Assembly (NCBI GenBank): GCA_024220505.1
Contig: JAKZZE010000008.1
Location: 1,178,001 to 1,242,000, forward strand
Direction: 5' to 3'
Source: Rhizopus arrhizus
Lineage: Eukaryota > Mucoromycota > Mucoromycetes > Mucorales > Rhizopodaceae
Length of the DNA stretch: 64,000 nucleotides
The notes beneath the pieces were generated by a model. The model had not been told where the DNA came from. It worked only from the letters and a program-made list of their open reading frames with translations, and ran no database searches. Position 1 is the first letter of the stretch, and each line of letters starts with the position of its first letter. Shown piece after piece: positions 23,668-35,627 of the stretch. A program made the position numbers and the translations under genes.

Positions 23668-24465
23668 ATGCGATCTCTTACTCTCTTAGCAACCTTGGCC
23701 TTGGTTTGTCTCTTTGGCAATACTTCTGCTGCTGTCATTCAGCGAGATATTGTTGCTCCTGAAGTCGACGATAATGTTGCTAGTGTTCTTAATCATGCCA
23801 AGACTGATGTCAACGTAGACCACAACAAAGTCGCCAATGGAAACACCTTAGACCTCCGCAAGAGAGATTTTGTTGTTGCTCCTGAAGTCGACGATAATGT
23901 TGCCAGTATCCTTAATCATGCCAAGACTGATGTCAATGTAGATCATAACCAAGCACTCAATGGAAACAAAGTAAACCTTCGCAAGAGAAATATTATTGTT
24001 ATCCCTGAAGTCGATGGCAATACTGCCAGTGTTCTTAATCATGCCAAGACTGATGTCAATGTAGATCATAACCAAGCACTCAATGGAAACAAAGTAAACC
24101 TCCGCAAGAGAAATATTATTGTTATCCCTGAAGTCGATGGCAATACTGCCAGTGTCCTTAATCATGCCAAGACTGATGTCAACCTAGATCATAACAAAGT
24201 CGCCAATGGAAACACCTTAGACCTCCGCAAGAGGGATACTTATATTGTTCCTGAAGCCTCTAAGGATGTTATCAGTGTTCTTGATCATGCCAAGACTGAT
24301 ATCAACATAGATCATAACAAAGTACTCAATGGAAACAAAGTAGAGCTCCGCAAGAGAGACATCGTTGTTGCTCCTGCGGCCGACGGTGATACCGTCACTA
24401 TTCTCAAGGATGCCGATACCACTGTTACTATAAAGGATAACAAAATAGCCAATGATAATCACTAG
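23668..24465 (+). CDS. Secreted Kex2-processed tandem-repeat precursor protein (KEP-like)
   Basis: 265 residues in one exon. Residues 1-21 form a classical signal peptide (MRSLTLLATLALVCLFGNTS followed by Ala). The rest is six tandem units of about 41 residues (27-66, 67-107, 108-148, 149-189, 190-230, 231-265), each containing NHAKTD[VI]N[VL]DHN-like and NGN motifs. The first five end in LRKR, a Kex2 dibasic site, so furin/Kex2 cleavage would release five or six related peptides of about 35-41 residues. There are no cysteines in the mature part. The architecture matches fungal Kex2-processed repeat proteins, which yield pheromone-like, surface or toxin-like peptides; which of these applies is unknown. 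The in-frame ATG at 23668 is preferred over the upstream open frame because it opens the signal peptide. Confidence 0.8.
   Translation: MRSLTLLATLALVCLFGNTSAAVIQRDIVAPEVDDNVASVLNHAKTDVNVDHNKVANGNTLDLRKRDFVVAPEVDDNVASILNHAKTDVNVDHNQALNGNKVNLRKRNIIVIPEVDGNTASVLNHAKTDVNVDHNQALNGNKVNLRKRNIIVIPEVDGNTASVLNHAKTDVNLDHNKVANGNTLDLRKRDTYIVPEASKDVISVLDHAKTDINIDHNKVLNGNKVELRKRDIVVAPAADGDTVTILKDADTTVTIKDNKIANDNH
23746..24462 (+). repeat. Six coding tandem repeats of about 123 bp
   Basis: The unit is 41 codons. The stretches 23938-24060 and 24061-24183 are 123-bp neighbours differing at only three positions, which points to recent duplication. First and second halves of the units are differently combined (see findings). 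Confidence 0.85.
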
Positions 24466-25605
24466 TTTTCTCTTTAACCTTCAGGTAATACTATTGATAT
24501 TGACGTTTATAAAACCTGGTACTAATATTGTAACCTTAGATTCTTAATCTTAGCAGCTTAATTCGCTTTCAAGTTAATTAATACCTTGAGGTGTAACACT
24601 TAATATCATGTCTTTATAAAAATAAAAACCCAAACTTTTTAATGTATCAAACAGTTTATTTCTTTTCTATCCAACTATTCAAGTCATCTTGACTTTTTGT
24701 CACAACTAGAAAATATATTTATTTAATCACGTCCATTTAAAAACGATCGTCTATATCCATTGGCTTACTACAAACAATCAAGGTGTTATTATAAAGTGAT
24801 ATATATTGGAGAACATATTAAAAAAACATATTGGTGCATTAATAACCAAAAGATTATGTGTATTATAAAAGATACAAGGAGTAAATAGGGTTTTTACTTG
24901 CTTCGATCCTAAATAGCAAAAGAATGGTATTATTGTGCTTGATTCAGACGTTTCCTGACATAAAAAAGTAACAAAGGACACAGGGCATACTTTTGCACTA
25001 AATTTGTATATAGTTTACAAGTCCATTGTTAAAGGATAAACGACAAGTGGCTGTGAGATATTGACTGATTATCTATGAATAGTTCTGCTTTCGTTTACTC
25101 TTATTTTTATCCTTATATGCTTCCATTGTATGCTTTTTAAAAAGACTTGATTATAACACTGAAATGAATATGCCATGAGAAGTTAAAGGCTAACCAAAAG
25201 ATGCTTGTCATTCCGGCTGTCATACACAAAAGAAAAGGAAAAAAGTAAACGGAGAATGTGAAGGTTGTGTTGGTAGTAACAATATAAATCTTTTGTTCAA
25301 TTTTATTAGCACTTGCAAGTCGCTGAAGGAATGTATTCTTATTTGCAATACTAAATCAGCATAGTACTTGTATGTTCAAAAATACTCGTGCTTTCAAGGC
25401 AGCATCAAGCAAGAAAAAGCAAGCAATCCGAGAAAGTTTTCACAGCCAAAATCATGTTGTTTTATAATACAACCATCATTAACGTTACTTTACAAGTTCA
25501 TTTTTATATACAAATGGTAAACATGCATATTTTTTTTCTTTTATTAAAAAGTGAGTATATAAAAAACCATGAGGGGGAGGGAGATGGTAAAATCTTGTTT
25601 ATAAA
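24466..25605. other. Intergenic region between convergent genes
   Basis: About 1.1 kb of AT-rich DNA downstream of the repeat-protein gene and of RPB2. Short ORFs at 24778-24981 (-) and 25388-25609 (+) are unsupported. No repeat or RNA gene was recognised. Confidence 0.55.
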
Positions 25606-28600
25606 TTAGTCGGCATCGACAAACATACGAGGGGCAATGTTCATTGCCATCAATTCTTGGAACAAAAGTTTACAAGCATAAGGAATATGAATCTGTGAAA
25701 TTCTAGTCTTGTTTTTACATGAACGACATTCAAAGTTATTCTTTTTCAAGTTGGCAATGGCCATCAAACCACAAATATCACAGACATGAACACGGTATGC
25801 ATCGGATGCGTCAAACAAACGTTCTTTTAAGAATTGTGCAACACCGTGAGAGATCATACTATGTGCATTGAATTAGTTACAAGCATCCTTTTTTTTTTTT
25901 TTTTTTCCTTTTGCTTTTTAATTACCAATCTCTTTCCATTTCACCAAAACGTAAACCACCATCTCTCGAACGACCTTCAACTGGTTGTCTTGTCAAAATC
26001 TGAACAGGTCCTCTAGCTCTACTGTGAATTTTATCATCTACCATGTGCTTCAAACGCTGATAATAAGTAGGACCCAAAAAGACTTGAGCATTCAATTTGC
26101 GACCTGTGAAACCATTGTACATCACCTCAAACCCACGTTGCTGATAACCTTGAGCTTGCAATGCTTGTGAAATGGCTTCGACCGTAACATCCGTAAATGG
26201 TGTCGCGTCACCTTCGTTACCAGTCAACGTAGACACTTTACCAAGCAAACATTCAATCATGTGACCAATAGTCATACGGGAAGGAATAGCGTGAGGATTG
26301 ATAATCAAATCAGGAGTAATGCCTTCTGCAGAGAATGGGAAATCTTCTTGACGGTAAGTGACACCGATCGTACCCTTCTGACCGTGACGGGAAGCAAATT
26401 TGTCACCCATTTGAGGCACACGTGTAGAACGAACACGGACCTTGACAAACTTGAGGCCATCCTGATTGGTTGTGAGCATCACCTGGTCAACAATACCCGT
26501 TTCTGTGGATCTCAGTGGAGTAGAAGCATCCCGTTTGTTGTGCGTCGTCGTCCTTTGGCCGAGTTCTTCGGATTCGGCAGGGATTGGGGCTGTTTTACCA
26601 ATGATAATATCGTCTCCTGATACACGCGTACCGGGCGCAATCAAACCATCCTCTTCCAACTTTTCATAGGTGCCGTGTTTCAGTCGAAGTGTTGATTCAC
26701 GCGTGGGTTTTTCAAATTCTTCCATAAACATCATACCCGCCTTCTTTTCAGCATCCATGTAGGTACGGAAAAAGAGAGATCGAAAGAGACCACGGTCGAT
26801 ACTGCTTTGATTCATGATGACGGAATCTTCTTGATTGTAACCCGAGTAACATAAAATGGCGACAATGGCGTTTTGACCAGCAGGTAACTCTCTGAATCGC
26901 AAAAACTCCATAGAACGAGTGGTAGTGAGAGGCTTTTGTGGATAATACAAGATGTTGGCAAGTGTATCCATACGCATCTGAAAGTTGGTCAGATAAACAC
27001 CCATGGCCTGCTTACCCATAGCAGATTGATAGGTATTACGAGGTGATTGGTTGTGATCAGGGAAAGGAATGATACTGGCACAAATACCAAGAATCATGCT
27101 AGGATGGATTTCACAATGAGTCCATGTGTGGGCATAGGTACCCGTCTGTGACTTGACACGACTAGCCAAACTACGAGTCTGTTGAAGAGGTGCGCCGTAC
27201 TGACTAGCCATACGAGACTCTGACAAATCCTCGGGTGTCATACAGATCATCGCCGTCTCTTCTTCATCTGCATCGACATATTCCACAATACCTTCTGCAA
27301 TCAAGTCTTGCCATCCAAAATCATCATCAGGATCTTGAAGACGGCCTACGTCATCACGCGTCAATCGCAACTGCTGGTTTTCTACCAAGAAGAGAGGTCT
27401 GCAGCAACGACCTGCATCGGTATACATCCTCAGCTCCTTCTCACGGATATCACGCACGATGCTGACTTCGGGTGAGATGTCGACCGATCGTCTCATCTGC
27501 TTGAGTGAAGTGATCAGCTCTCCAGGATCTCGATGGATACCGATCCAGACACCATTCACAAACACCTTGGTAGAGTCTGCGATGCTTGTCGCGCTCAGTT
27601 CTTCCAAGTTTTCCATGGCCCATTCTTCCAAGAACATGATTAATGGATTCGCAGACGAACCAACAGAGATGTAAGACATGAGGGCCAAATTCTTGACCAG
27701 ACCACACGCTTGACCTTCAGGTGTTTCGGCAGGACAGACAAGACCCCAGTGCGTGTTGTGCAGTTGACGAGGCTTGGCAATCTTACCATCACGACCAATA
27801 GGTGTATTACAACGGCGCAAGTGGGATAAGGTCGAGGCAAAGGTATATCTGTTCAACACTTGAGACACACCGGCACGAGCCTGCATGGCCTTCTTTTGGT
27901 CACCCCAGTTACCTGTGGCCAGAGAGTATTTGAGGCCGTTGGTGATCGTGTTGGACTTGACAGCCAAGGAGAGGTTGAACTCCCTACTGGACTCGATACA
28001 TTTTTGCAAATACTTGGCTACATCTCTCGTCAACTTTCGAAACAGCAGTCGAAAGAGGCCGGCCATCAAGGGGCCAGCAAGATCCATACGCTTCTTGCCA
28101 TAGTGATCACGATCGTCCAGTTCACGACGTTCGAGAGCAGCGAGCAATAAACGATGGATCATGTAACCGAAAAAATAGGATTTGCGGGTCTCGGTCTTGT
28201 AGGCAGTACCGACGTGAGGCAGCAATTCCTTTTGAAGAATTTCGGAAGCATACTTGATACGTCTCTCCCGTGTGGCGCCCACTGTCGTACCTCTTTTACC
28301 AATGAAATCCAGAGCGACATCTTGATCTTGAATCACAAATGCTTCCTCAATGGACGGCTTGAGTAACTCTAGCATTTCATAATCGTTACGATCGTAGCAA
28401 ATGTGTTCCAACACGTCACGGTCCGACACTTGTCCAAGCGCTCTAAAGACAATGACGACGGGTATCTCGGATCGAATGTAAGGCAAGGCAGCACGGATGA
28501 ATTGTCCCGCAGTACCTCGTTCAGCTGAAGGTCTCATCATCTTGATGAACAACGGCGATGCATTTTTGGAACCCTTTTCGGGTTGGGATCGAATCTCGGC

Positions 28601-29590
28601 AGAGAATGAAAAGGTGGCAGGCGGTGCTTTTGAAAAGACATAGACTGTGTTGGTTGCCATGCGCTCTTGGGCGATCAAGACCTTTTCTGAACCGTTAATG
28701 ACAAAGTAACCGCCCATGTCAAAGGAACATTCGTTCAAATCGTGCATTTCTTTTTCGGGCATGTCGTGTAAAATACAATAACTGGATCTAAGCATCACAG
28801 GCACCTAGTCAGCCAAGTTAAAAACATGTCGTTCTATGAAAAGAATGCTATCTACCTTTCCCACAAACACTTTTGTTTTTGGTGGTGCTTCAGATCCTTC
28901 GTCTACAAAGAGATCATTTGGATTTGTTCTAGGATCATTTGGGTCTTGAGGCCTTGCTATCTGTGTCCGTTTACTCATATCGATATATAATGGAGCTGCA
29001 TATCTAAAGAAAAAAATTGAAATCAAAATAAGTCTACATCTTTTTTTTTTCTTTACTGCTTTACGTCAAATTACGAATACGGGCTTCTTGAGGAAACATA
29101 GGTTGTGAACTACCATCCGCTTCTGTCATTGTAGGTTTTGATAAATAAATTTGACCAAAATCAATAATATATCGTTTCTATGTATCCACTATGTTAATAA
29201 AAAAAATAAAACAGAATCCTCATAAATACACATACAGTAACATCGCCATCACCACCAACATGTTGAAGTACAAGATTTGAGTTTTCGTCTACCAACTCTT
29301 GCATTGTATTCTGAACAAATTCATCAAAAGAATCCAACTGCTGTCGAACAAGACCTTTTTCCTCGAAAAAAGAACCAATGACCGTCCAACAATCCTCCTG
29401 GCTAATGAAAACGATCGTTTGTTTGTATGTGCTCGGTGTTTTGTGCTTATAGGTCAACTTACGTGATAGGTTCCTCCTCATACATTTGTTCATCAGGTAG
29501 AAAATATTCTAAATCAGTTCATAAGTCATTTTTACATGTTGAACTCTTTTATCCCTAACCATTTTCTGCCATCATGTAGCTGTCGTCCAT
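25606..29590 (-). CDS. RPB2: RNA polymerase II second-largest subunit Rpb2
   Basis: A minus-strand gene of about seven exons, starting [10 protein letters not shown] at 29590 and ending [11 protein letters not shown] at 25606. The large exon (about 25923-28804) holds most of the protein. Landmarks: [20 protein letters not shown] (protrusion start), [58 protein letters not shown] with [10 protein letters not shown] (active-site region), [17 protein letters not shown] (hybrid-binding), [21 protein letters not shown], and in the last exon the zinc motif CDICGL...CRSCKNKT. The last intron sits between ERD and CMISHG. Rpb2 forms the active centre with Rpb1. Pol II identity (rather than I or III) follows from the ordering and wording of these motifs. 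Its start is divergent from TTI2. Confidence 0.98.
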
Positions 29591-29952
29591 TATTTCTGTC
29601 ATTATAAGTTTGTTGCTGTATTAGACTGAGGTGGGTTGAGAGAATTGAATTAAAAATAAAAACTTTTTTCTATTATAAAAAAAAAGAAAAGCTTTAATCA
29701 CGCTCGTGCACATATAATAATTAAAAACAATTTACTGCGTATAAAAAATACTTTTAAAAATGCGTGTTGAATCTAAATACACAAATACACGCAAACAAAA
29801 AAAATGAGGAAAAGAATGCAATGATTCTTTTTTTTAATGAAGAAAAGAAAAAAAAAAAAGTTTTACCATTCTGCGCTGCAGACTCATAAAATGCTGAAAC
29901 AGTTGCGGATATTTAAAAAAATGTTTTTATCGCCTTTCTGTTGTTTGAGAGT
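29591..29952. other. Divergent promoter region between RPB2 and TTI2-like gene
   Basis: About 0.36 kb between two start codons on opposite strands, with A/T runs near 29680, 29830 and 29855. A short alternative ATG frame at 29890 (+) closes after 25 codons. Confidence 0.5.
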
Positions 29953-31171
29953 ATGCATTTTGAAATGAATGCGTTTTATGATACGTGTTGTCACTGCGAC
30001 AATATTAATGACAAGTCAGAACACGTCCTTGAAGTACATGTAAAAGACATTCTATCGAAAATAATTCAACCTGTATTCAAAAGACAAATAACGCAACATC
30101 CAACACTGACCAGGCGACCGGTGACGAAATATAAAGCAGAATCAGAACTTCATGAAGAACAAGATTGGAAAAAAGATCACTATGTTTATATCATTCGATG
30201 GATAATAGAAGAAGCAAAGGTAATAAGAAAAGAAAAGAAAAAGAAGAAAATTAACTTTTAATAGCCTACGACACTTGAAGATGATTTATATTTACTTATC
30301 CCACCTGTATTGATTATATTGGATGATTTTGATATCCAATACAAGACAATAGGCGTAGACATGGTTCATACGATGATCACCAGAATGAGTCCATCTTGTA
30401 TTATCAAAAGCCATTTGGACAATGTGTTTCTAGAGGTAGAAAACATGAACTTGTTTACAGAGGAAAGACTAACCAGCATAAAAAGTCACTGTTTAGTTGT
30501 CTATCTTATCTAACACAGGAGAGAGACGTTCCTCTCTTGGCAGCCACCTATCCCTGTCTACTGGATCTTATCGCTTGCACCAAAAAGCAAGGTCCTTCTC
30601 AGTGCGCCTTGTATGAAAGAGTACTCATCGATGGTATCGCCACGGGCTTACTACATGCAGGTGAAAAGATTCAATTTTTACCTATTTTGTTAGAGCCGAT
30701 TCCTGCTTTATTTGATGGATTAGGAGTAGTAGGCGTACAGTACCTAAAGATGATCATTCCTCCGTTGTGTGAATCGGTATCAAGACCGGCTAGTAATCCA
30801 AAGATGAAAAAGATCAGTGTTCTTGCTGCCAATGGATTGAAGACCGTGATGAAAGTGTGTTGGCCAAGGTAAGTGAAGGATGAGGGTAGGATGGATGGAT
30901 GCTGATAGGGCTTATAAGGATCTATGCATATGAGGGCGTCATTTTTCGCAGTTTAGCCAAGGCTTGGTCCTTTTATTATGAGAAGCAAGATACAGATATG
31001 CTGGCATTATTGAAACAAGTCTATCGAGTGTTTGAGGCCGCATGCCAAGGAAAAGAAAAGGTAAAAAGAACACGATGTGAATAAATGAAGCGTGCTTATT
31101 GGTATTTATAGGCTGATAAAGAAGCACTGTTGAAATATAAGCCCAGTGTGTTTGGTCCACTGTTGATGTAA
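29953..31171 (+). CDS. TTI2: TTI2-like protein (TTT co-chaperone complex for PIKK kinases)
   Basis: Five exons that keep frame: 29953-30219, 30265-30435, 30486-30868, 30952-31060 and 31112-31171, giving 329 residues. The second intron (30436-30485) has a GACTAACC branch site, and its acceptor choice joins FLE to SLFSCLSYLTQERD. The helical repeat sequence resembles Tti2: DDLYLLIPPVLIILDDFDIQ, CLSYLTQERDVPLLAATYPC, LLEPIPALFDGLGVVGVQYL. Tti2 works with Tel2 and Tti1 to mature ATM/ATR/TOR-type kinases. The protein is shorter than known Tti2 proteins and its first residues (MHFEMNAFYDTCC) may not be the true start; upstream exons could be missing. The assignment rests on motif-level resemblance recalled from the family. 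Confidence 0.62.
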
Positions 31172-31460
31172 AATACATTTTCTCTTCATTCTTTTTAGAC
31201 ATGACAATAGAATAAAACAAGTGTAAATAACTGTAGAATATTGTATTCAAACCATCTTTTACGATTCACTGATACTCAACTTTAAAAAAAAGGGAGGGGG
31301 GAAGAAAAGGGAGAGAAAGAGAAAAACCATGTGGAAAAAAGGAGGTCTGTGAACATTTGAAACCCCATTAGCTCTCTCCTTGTATTCAATAAAAATAACC
31401 TCATCCTTTTTTTTTTGACTATTCTTACTTTTTTTTCTCTCTTTGCTATCTGTCTTTTAT

Positions 31461-34116
31461 ATGGAAAACACAGCAGCCATTTTAGAAATAGATGAATCAA
31501 GCAACCCTACAACGAGTGATTCGTCGAGCTTTAAACAAGAGTGCAAGCGATCAAAAATGAACGCTAAAGAAAAAACATTTGCTGATTACGAACTGGATCA
31601 TCGCATCATCAACAGCAGTAGGTTCACAAAAGAGGATTGCTCGAAAAGCAACGCGAATTTGATTTCTTTGGACCGTGTTGATATCAAGGCAATCAAGGCA
31701 AATACACTCGGTCCTCGAGAACAAGAAAAATCAGGCAATACACAAAAACGTTAAGATGGCAGTATGATTAATGCTTGATGTAAAATAGATGAACCTGTAT
31801 TAGAAGCAATGCATTGCTTATTCAACAATCAGTTTATGAAAGCAAAAAGGATATTTGAGCAGCGGGCCAATAGGTAACATAGGTTTATAAAATCATTGCT
31901 TTCATTAACATGCTTTACAAGTGATCCACTTTATGCACAAGGATTAGGTTCAATGATGTTTTTAAAAGGTATAAAAAAAAAAGAAAAAGAAAAAGAAACG
32001 GATGTGCTCATACTACCTTTCTATAGCCATCATGGTAATCAAAATAACAATAAAAAAAAAGCAACTTGTTTAAATAGAATGGATATAGGCACAAGATCCC
32101 AAAGTGACAGAAGACGCCATAAAGACACTGGTCATGACATTTCAGATCGCCTCGACTCAAATCGATCGAGCCACAAAGCATCACTTTGGTCATGTAATCA
32201 CCGAGTATGTATCAGCCTGTCGTCAATACATCCGACTCTCCCAGCCTCTGCCTATGCACATCAAACCCACCAGACCAAAGCAATTGGAAAGCCATCAGGC
32301 GGAGATTATGCCCAATGGTGTTTTGAGAGCACATGTGGTAAAGGCAGAGGCATGTCTTCAGATGGCCATACTTTATTTACTGCAAGAAAAAGTGACTGGA
32401 TACATTAAATGTGGATTGAACTTGAGAAGAGGTATAGACAAAAGCGCACCACTGAAAGAGAACTCATGTTTGTTTAGCATATGTGAGCTACAGCATTGTT
32501 TGGCAAGAATACAAACGAGCGGGACAGTTACACAACGAATACATAGATGAAGATACCATCTCTGGCATTCAATTCGGGTAAAGACAGTTAAAAGGCATGC
32601 CAAATGAAAACTAAAGGAATACAAAGGATTGGCACAGTTCACTTGATTTTATCCTCGCTTCCGCCAAAGATACTACACGTCATCTCTGCCTTTGGATGGA
32701 CCGCCGACCGACACCTGGGCTTTGCCTTACTCAAGCTCTGTCTCAAAGGCCAAAGAGCACGGTCCCCGATGGCTTCCGTCATGCTGCTGACGTATTATAC
32801 CACCTTGACCTCGCTCTGCCCCCAGATCCTGGCCAGCGACTACACCCAGCCAGCGATCGAGACCTTGCTGGACGCCCAGCGGCTCTATCCGCACTCGATC
32901 CTTTTTCTCTTCCTCGCCGGCCGTACCTCGCGGCTGGCTCGGAACCTGATCCTTTCGACGCAATCCTTTCTGTACGCGAGCGAGATGAGCAAGCACGAGT
33001 GGCTCGAGGTCGAGTGCTTGCATGCCACCAGCGCCGAGATGGCTCTGAACCACATGATGGATCACCGCTGGCAGGAGGCCCTTGTGCTCCTGGAGCGCCT
33101 CGACCGCCACCGATATGCCTCCCAGGCCGTCCACCGGTATCTGGCCGCGGCCTGTCTGGACATGATGGGCCAGCGGACGGAGGCCATCTTGCGACTGGCC
33201 GAGATCCCTGCTCTGATCCGGCACGAGACAGCGGCCGAGCGCTACGTGCGCTCACAGGTCCAGCGGCTTCAATCGGGCGGATATCAAGACATGGACATGA
33301 CGTTATGTGCACTCGAATACCTCTATTTCCTCAACGCGTACGAATCCGCCCCTCTCCAGTCCCTCGAACAAAGTCTGGAGCGTGTCGATTCGGCCCTGGA
33401 CAGGCTGGTGGAGATCGAACGGGTCGAGTACGGCCTCCGTGCATGCGAATTGGTGCCCGAGACAGCGCCGGTCGACTGTGAGCCCCAGCGAGGCATCTTG
33501 CTGCTGCTTAAAGTGTCCATCTTGAATGCCTTGGGTCGCTTTCAAGAGTCGGTGATCCACTTGAATTGGATGATGGATCATCGGCAGCAGATGGTGTCCA
33601 TCAAATGGATCGTGCCTCATACTTTTTGGTACATGTTTTTTTCAAAAAAAAAAAAGAAAAGAAAAGGGTGTCTCATGTTTATTCTACAGGGAAATCGGCA
33701 TCACCAGTTGGCATCTAGAACAAAGAACGCAAGCGTTGGCCTTTTGGGAGACGGTTTTAAAGTATAAAGATTATGAGTTTGAGCATCGGTTGACGATGGC
33801 AAGTAGGAATCGTTCCATCATCGTTCACTGGACTGACCTCTTGTAAAAATAGAAAATAGGTTTGGCTGTGAGACATGCTCAAGAGCTTGGTATTCGCCCC
33901 ACTCCAATAAGAAAACAATATAAATTAAACTCGTCCATTATTTGCACCAGCGACATGTTGTACGATAACACTACTACCAGGAGTAGTAACAGTAGTCAAA
34001 GCGAAAGTACAATTGATGACGAAGAGTATAACCAGCCTGTGATGCCAAACACAATGTTGAATGAAAAAATAATCGAGGATACTGTAGATCAGTTTGGCCT
34101 TATTGTATTGAAATAA
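31461..34116 (+). CDS. IML2: IML2/TTC39 family TPR protein
   Basis: A multi-exon plus-strand gene. An acidic, disordered first exon (31461 to about 31750) is followed by small exons with MHCLFNNQFMKAKRIFEQRA and DPLYAQGLGSMMFLKG, then AHVVKAEACLQMAILYLLQE, and a large exon from about 32640 to 33627 with TVHLILSSLPPKILHVISAF and GWTADRHLGFALLKLC. These are the diagnostic segments of the Iml2/TTC39 (DUF3808) family. A late splice (intron about 33629-33689) joins HTFW to EIGITSWHLEQRTQA. Yeast Iml2 is linked to lipid-droplet and inclusion-body clearance; human TTC39 proteins are poorly understood. The large exon is far more GC-rich than everything around it, producing long shadow ORFs in all frames. 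Confidence 0.85.
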
Positions 34117-34240
34117 ACTTTTTTTGTAAAAACCATTTTTTGGAGGGGTTTTTATTTGAAATTTTTTTTATAATTTATTTATACTACATTTAATAAAAAA
34201 ATAATATTTACTATTTACAATGAAGACAAAGTCTCGTAAG

Positions 34241-35627
34241 TTAAGCACTGCAGTTATCCAAGCTCAAGACGACAGCGGTGGAGACAACAGGGTGAATCCA
34301 AGAGTTGATGTTGACATACATGGTATAGGCCATGATACCAAAACCCCAGAGGACAAGCAAGACATCAACCACCTTCAAGTATCGATTCTGAGTGACCTTG
34401 TAGTGGAACAGACCGGGGAAGATGAAACAGAGAGGCATACAGGCGAATGAACCCACGAGGGAAACAAACTTGTTCAGGTTAGAGGCACCGACACCAAAAC
34501 TGACGGCGGCACAGACAAGGGGTACCAAGGAACGGATAAAGTTCTTGAGCCACTTGACAGTGAGACTGGTCTGACCTGAGCGTTTGCCAAACACGGCGCG
34601 TTCGATGATGGTCAAAGGGGGGTAGAGCATGAAGGGAGAGGTCAAGATCATGGCACAGGCGTAAAGGATCTGAACGGTGGTCGAGAGAGGGACACGAGGA
34701 ATGTTGGCGACGATACTGGCTTGAACGATATCACCATAGGCAATATAACCAATGGCACCAATTAAGGTAAAGACGACTGTACAGATAAAGATACCCAACG
34801 TCAAGACACGAGGAAACTTTTCGGGTTCTCGCATTCCTTCGACCACGGGCACGACCATGCCGATACCTTCGAATGAAAAGACGGCGGTACCGATCATGAG
34901 TGCGAAATCTTGATTGTTGACCATGATCAGGTTGTGACCGACACCGTGCTGAGCAATTTGGCTGGAGGTGAAATAGAGAATACAGATGAGACCAAAGGCA
35001 ATAAAGATATCAGCCACGATAGCCACATAGGAAAGACGGGCAATCTTACGAACCCAACAGATAGGAATGATGGCCGCAAGCACAATCCAGATGTAATATT
35101 TGGCATCAAAGGGAGCATTGCAATTGTTGACTGTGTTGACGACGATGCCGATATTTTCAGAAATGAAAATCAGATAAGAAGCGACAAAGCCCATTTGAGA
35201 TATACACAAAAAGAAGTTGATGAGCACCTTCAGATAGCGACCATAGAGACTCTGCGCCACGTCACCATACGAACCACCCACCTTTTGTTGGGCGACAACC
35301 AAGAGTTGGAAGGCAACAAGACAAAGAGAGGCCAAGATGATCATCAAGACGATGGATAAAGCTAAACCACCACTGGCAAATCTAGAATAGGGAGGGTCAG
35401 TGTGTGTTTGTTTAAAGCGTATCTTTAACTTACGATCCAGGCAAGAAGATGACACCGGTACCGATGAATGCTTTCAATAACATGAACAATGCTTTTCCGG
35501 CTGAGGCTGTTCCTTGAGGTACGTGTTCAATTTGTTCTTCACAAAGAGATGCATCATAATGATCTTCTACTTGCTTTTCATTTAATGAAGTAGGGTGTGA
35601 TCCTGGCTTTGTTTCAGTGTGATTCAT
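34241..35627 (-). CDS. AVT3: Amino-acid transporter of the AAAP family (vacuolar Avt3/Avt4 or SLC36-like)
   Basis: Two exons, 35434-35627 and 34241-35381, joined over a 52-nt intron (IFLPGS then FASGGLALSI), 444 residues. After a hydrophilic N-terminal tail of about 45 residues comes the family hallmark ALFMLLKAFIGTGVIFLPGS, then about ten more hydrophobic helices, including GTAVFSFEGIGMVVPVVEGM in the middle and SPFMLYPPLTIIERAVFG later. This pattern is typical of the proton-coupled or vacuolar amino-acid exporters Avt3/Avt4 and animal PAT/SLC36. Localisation to the vacuole is inferred from family; substrates cannot be read. The C-terminus lacks a long tail, with the stop at 34241. Confidence 0.85.

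Noticed and set aside
23848..24462. Minus-strand repeat-containing ORFs
   Set aside because: Antisense of the secreted repeat protein; the periodicity is inherited from the coding strand.
23746..24462. Possible CRISPR-like array
   Set aside because: Repeats are coding, contiguous and without unique spacers; no array elsewhere in the window.
32696..33481. Long overlapping ORFs on both strands (261, 165 and 177 codons)
   Set aside because: They are shadows of the GC-rich IML2/TTC39 exon; their composition is Arg/Pro-rich and has no family match, whereas the 387-codon frame fits the TPR family.
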